Assembly (NCBI GenBank): GCA_036785705.1
Contig: JAWUZG010000005.1
Location: forward strand, 3,220,001-3,284,000
Reading direction: 5' to 3'
Source of the DNA: Acanthornis magna
Lineage: Eukaryota; Chordata; Aves; Passeriformes; Acanthizidae
Length of the DNA: 64,000 bases
The position numbers and the translations under genes are program-made. Under the pieces are notes generated by a model. It was not told where the DNA came from and did no database searches. It saw nothing but the letters and a program-made list of their open reading frames with translations. Shown here in pieces: positions 63,256-64,000 of this stretch (positions within the stretch are counted from its first letter, which is position 1; every line of letters starts with the position of its first letter).

Positions 63256-64000
63256 AAAGGAAACATCAAAGCCAGAGATTCCCTCCCTCTGATCTCCAGC
63301 AGAAGGAGTGGATTTCATTACCTGGTAAAACTCCTGGAGTTGCAGTTCCACCAGGTGTACAGAGAACTTGCCCCAGAGGACAAGTGGCCCACACTGCCTT
63401 TGGAGATGTTGCTGCTTTTTCCTTATATTAACAATAGGAAATAACAGTTGTGTTGATTTTTCACAGATCCTAATTCTGCACTGAGTTTGTCTCTGACTCT
63501 AAGGCCAGAGCTCTCCATTTTATACTCAAGAGTCAAAACTCTCAGGATTCAAGCCACTGAATGCATGTTCAACAGCAACACATCTAAACATGCCTAAACC
63601 AAATTACAATCTTCCAAATAAAGTGCATGCCAGGGAAATAAGTGACATTATAAGTGACTATAAGTGCCTCATCATAAGTGACATTACGAGACTATATTAC
63701 ACTGTTCAACTTAACTTTACTCCGTAATTGCGCAGAAAACAATAGAAGAATCCTATCTTGTTAGCCTTGAAGCTTGTGGGGTTGTTCAGTTCCTTCTGAG
63801 GGACACCTGCCCAACAGGAGCCTTATAGGATTGGGTCTGAGATTTTGCCATTAGAGAGAAGGTTCCTCTCCTACAATAGCAGGTGATGAGATCCTCACCA
63901 TTTTGGAGTGATCTAAACCGTGTATTAAGACCAAGCAAAGCCACCAAATCCTCACTATCAACACTACCTTCCACAGACCTGGAGACTCCAGTGCTCAGGA
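63256..64000. other. Gene-free non-coding DNA at the right end
   Basis: Unique sequence with no gene. The only structure is the ATAAGTG repeat cluster at 63638-63690. Short open frames (up to 62 codons) have no recognisable domain. Confidence 0.7.
63638..63690 (+). repeat. Short ATAAGTG repeat cluster (four copies)
   Basis: ATAAGTG begins at 63638, 63650, 63660 and 63674. The first and last copies share the longer word ATAAGTGACATTA. Spacing is 10-14 bp, so this is an irregular, decayed mini-tandem array. It may have arisen by slippage or could be a clustered binding site. Confidence 0.75.

Noticed and set aside
1..64000. CRISPR array, operons, phage or plasmid genes
   Set aside because: No regularly spaced repeats or dense coding strands occur. 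The repeats present are vertebrate retrotransposons.
1..64000. Endogenous retrovirus or LTR
   Set aside because: No LTR pair, primer-binding site, polypurine tract or retroviral protein motif was recognised by eye. Solo LTRs could still be missed without a library search.
1..64000. Known microRNA genes
   Set aside because: I looked for common conserved mature sequences (for example let-7, miR-9, miR-124, miR-137, miR-204) and saw none. The hairpin at 18614 has arms too short for a microRNA precursor.

Overview
This window looks like vertebrate nuclear DNA, most likely from a bird and probably a songbird (passerine). The basis is its repeats. There are two CR1 LINE 3' ends that finish in the CR1-type ATTCTGTG/ATTCTATG octamer repeat (39445-39949 and 58787-58930, + strand). 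There is also a tRNA-Ile-derived SINE with a CR1-type tail (63131-63255, - strand), the architecture known from the passerine TguSINE1 family. The rest is moderately AT-rich, mostly CpG-poor, full of A/T homopolymers and short microsatellites, and stops are frequent in all six frames. That rules out a bacterial, phage or compact eukaryotic genome.

I find no protein-coding gene, intact RNA gene, CRISPR array, plasmid or viral element that I can support. The longest open frames (243, 211, 183, 177 and 167 codons) have no recognisable domains. Several overlap equally open frames on the other strand. The window is best read as a gene desert or the inside of very large introns. Which gene it belongs to cannot be told from the sequence alone.

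Layout: 1-6.4 kb is unique non-coding DNA with a (TTTCC)n/poly-T repeat, a 17-bp tandem duplication and a conserved-looking block near 5.88-6.25 kb. Three CpG-dense islands stand out from the CpG-poor background: 6.44-6.68 kb, 10.40-10.76 kb and 36.42-37.02 kb. The last meets the usual CpG-island limits by hand count. Between 10.8 and 36 kb there is unique DNA with homopolymers, a strong hairpin followed by a T-run and a 20-bp A/T palindrome (18.61-18.66 kb), and an 18-bp palindrome (25.46 kb). The first CR1 lies at 39.4-39.9 kb. A long enhancer-like block with an 8-bp-arm inverted repeat occupies 41.5-41.9 kb, followed by a CA/TA microsatellite at 42.66 kb. Other enhancer-like blocks are at 12.0, 16.9, 23.6, 48.1 and 55.1 kb. 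The last 6 kb holds the second CR1, the SINE and a four-copy ATAAGTG repeat cluster.

Confidently recognised transposon sequence is only about 0.8 kb of 64 kb. Together with several motif-dense blocks and CpG islands far from any visible exon, this suggests a regulatory landscape, but that is inference that only an alignment can test. I saw no clear new biological system. The best leads are the distal CpG islands, the putative conserved blocks, the 18.6 kb hairpin and one exon-like open frame at 28.4 kb.
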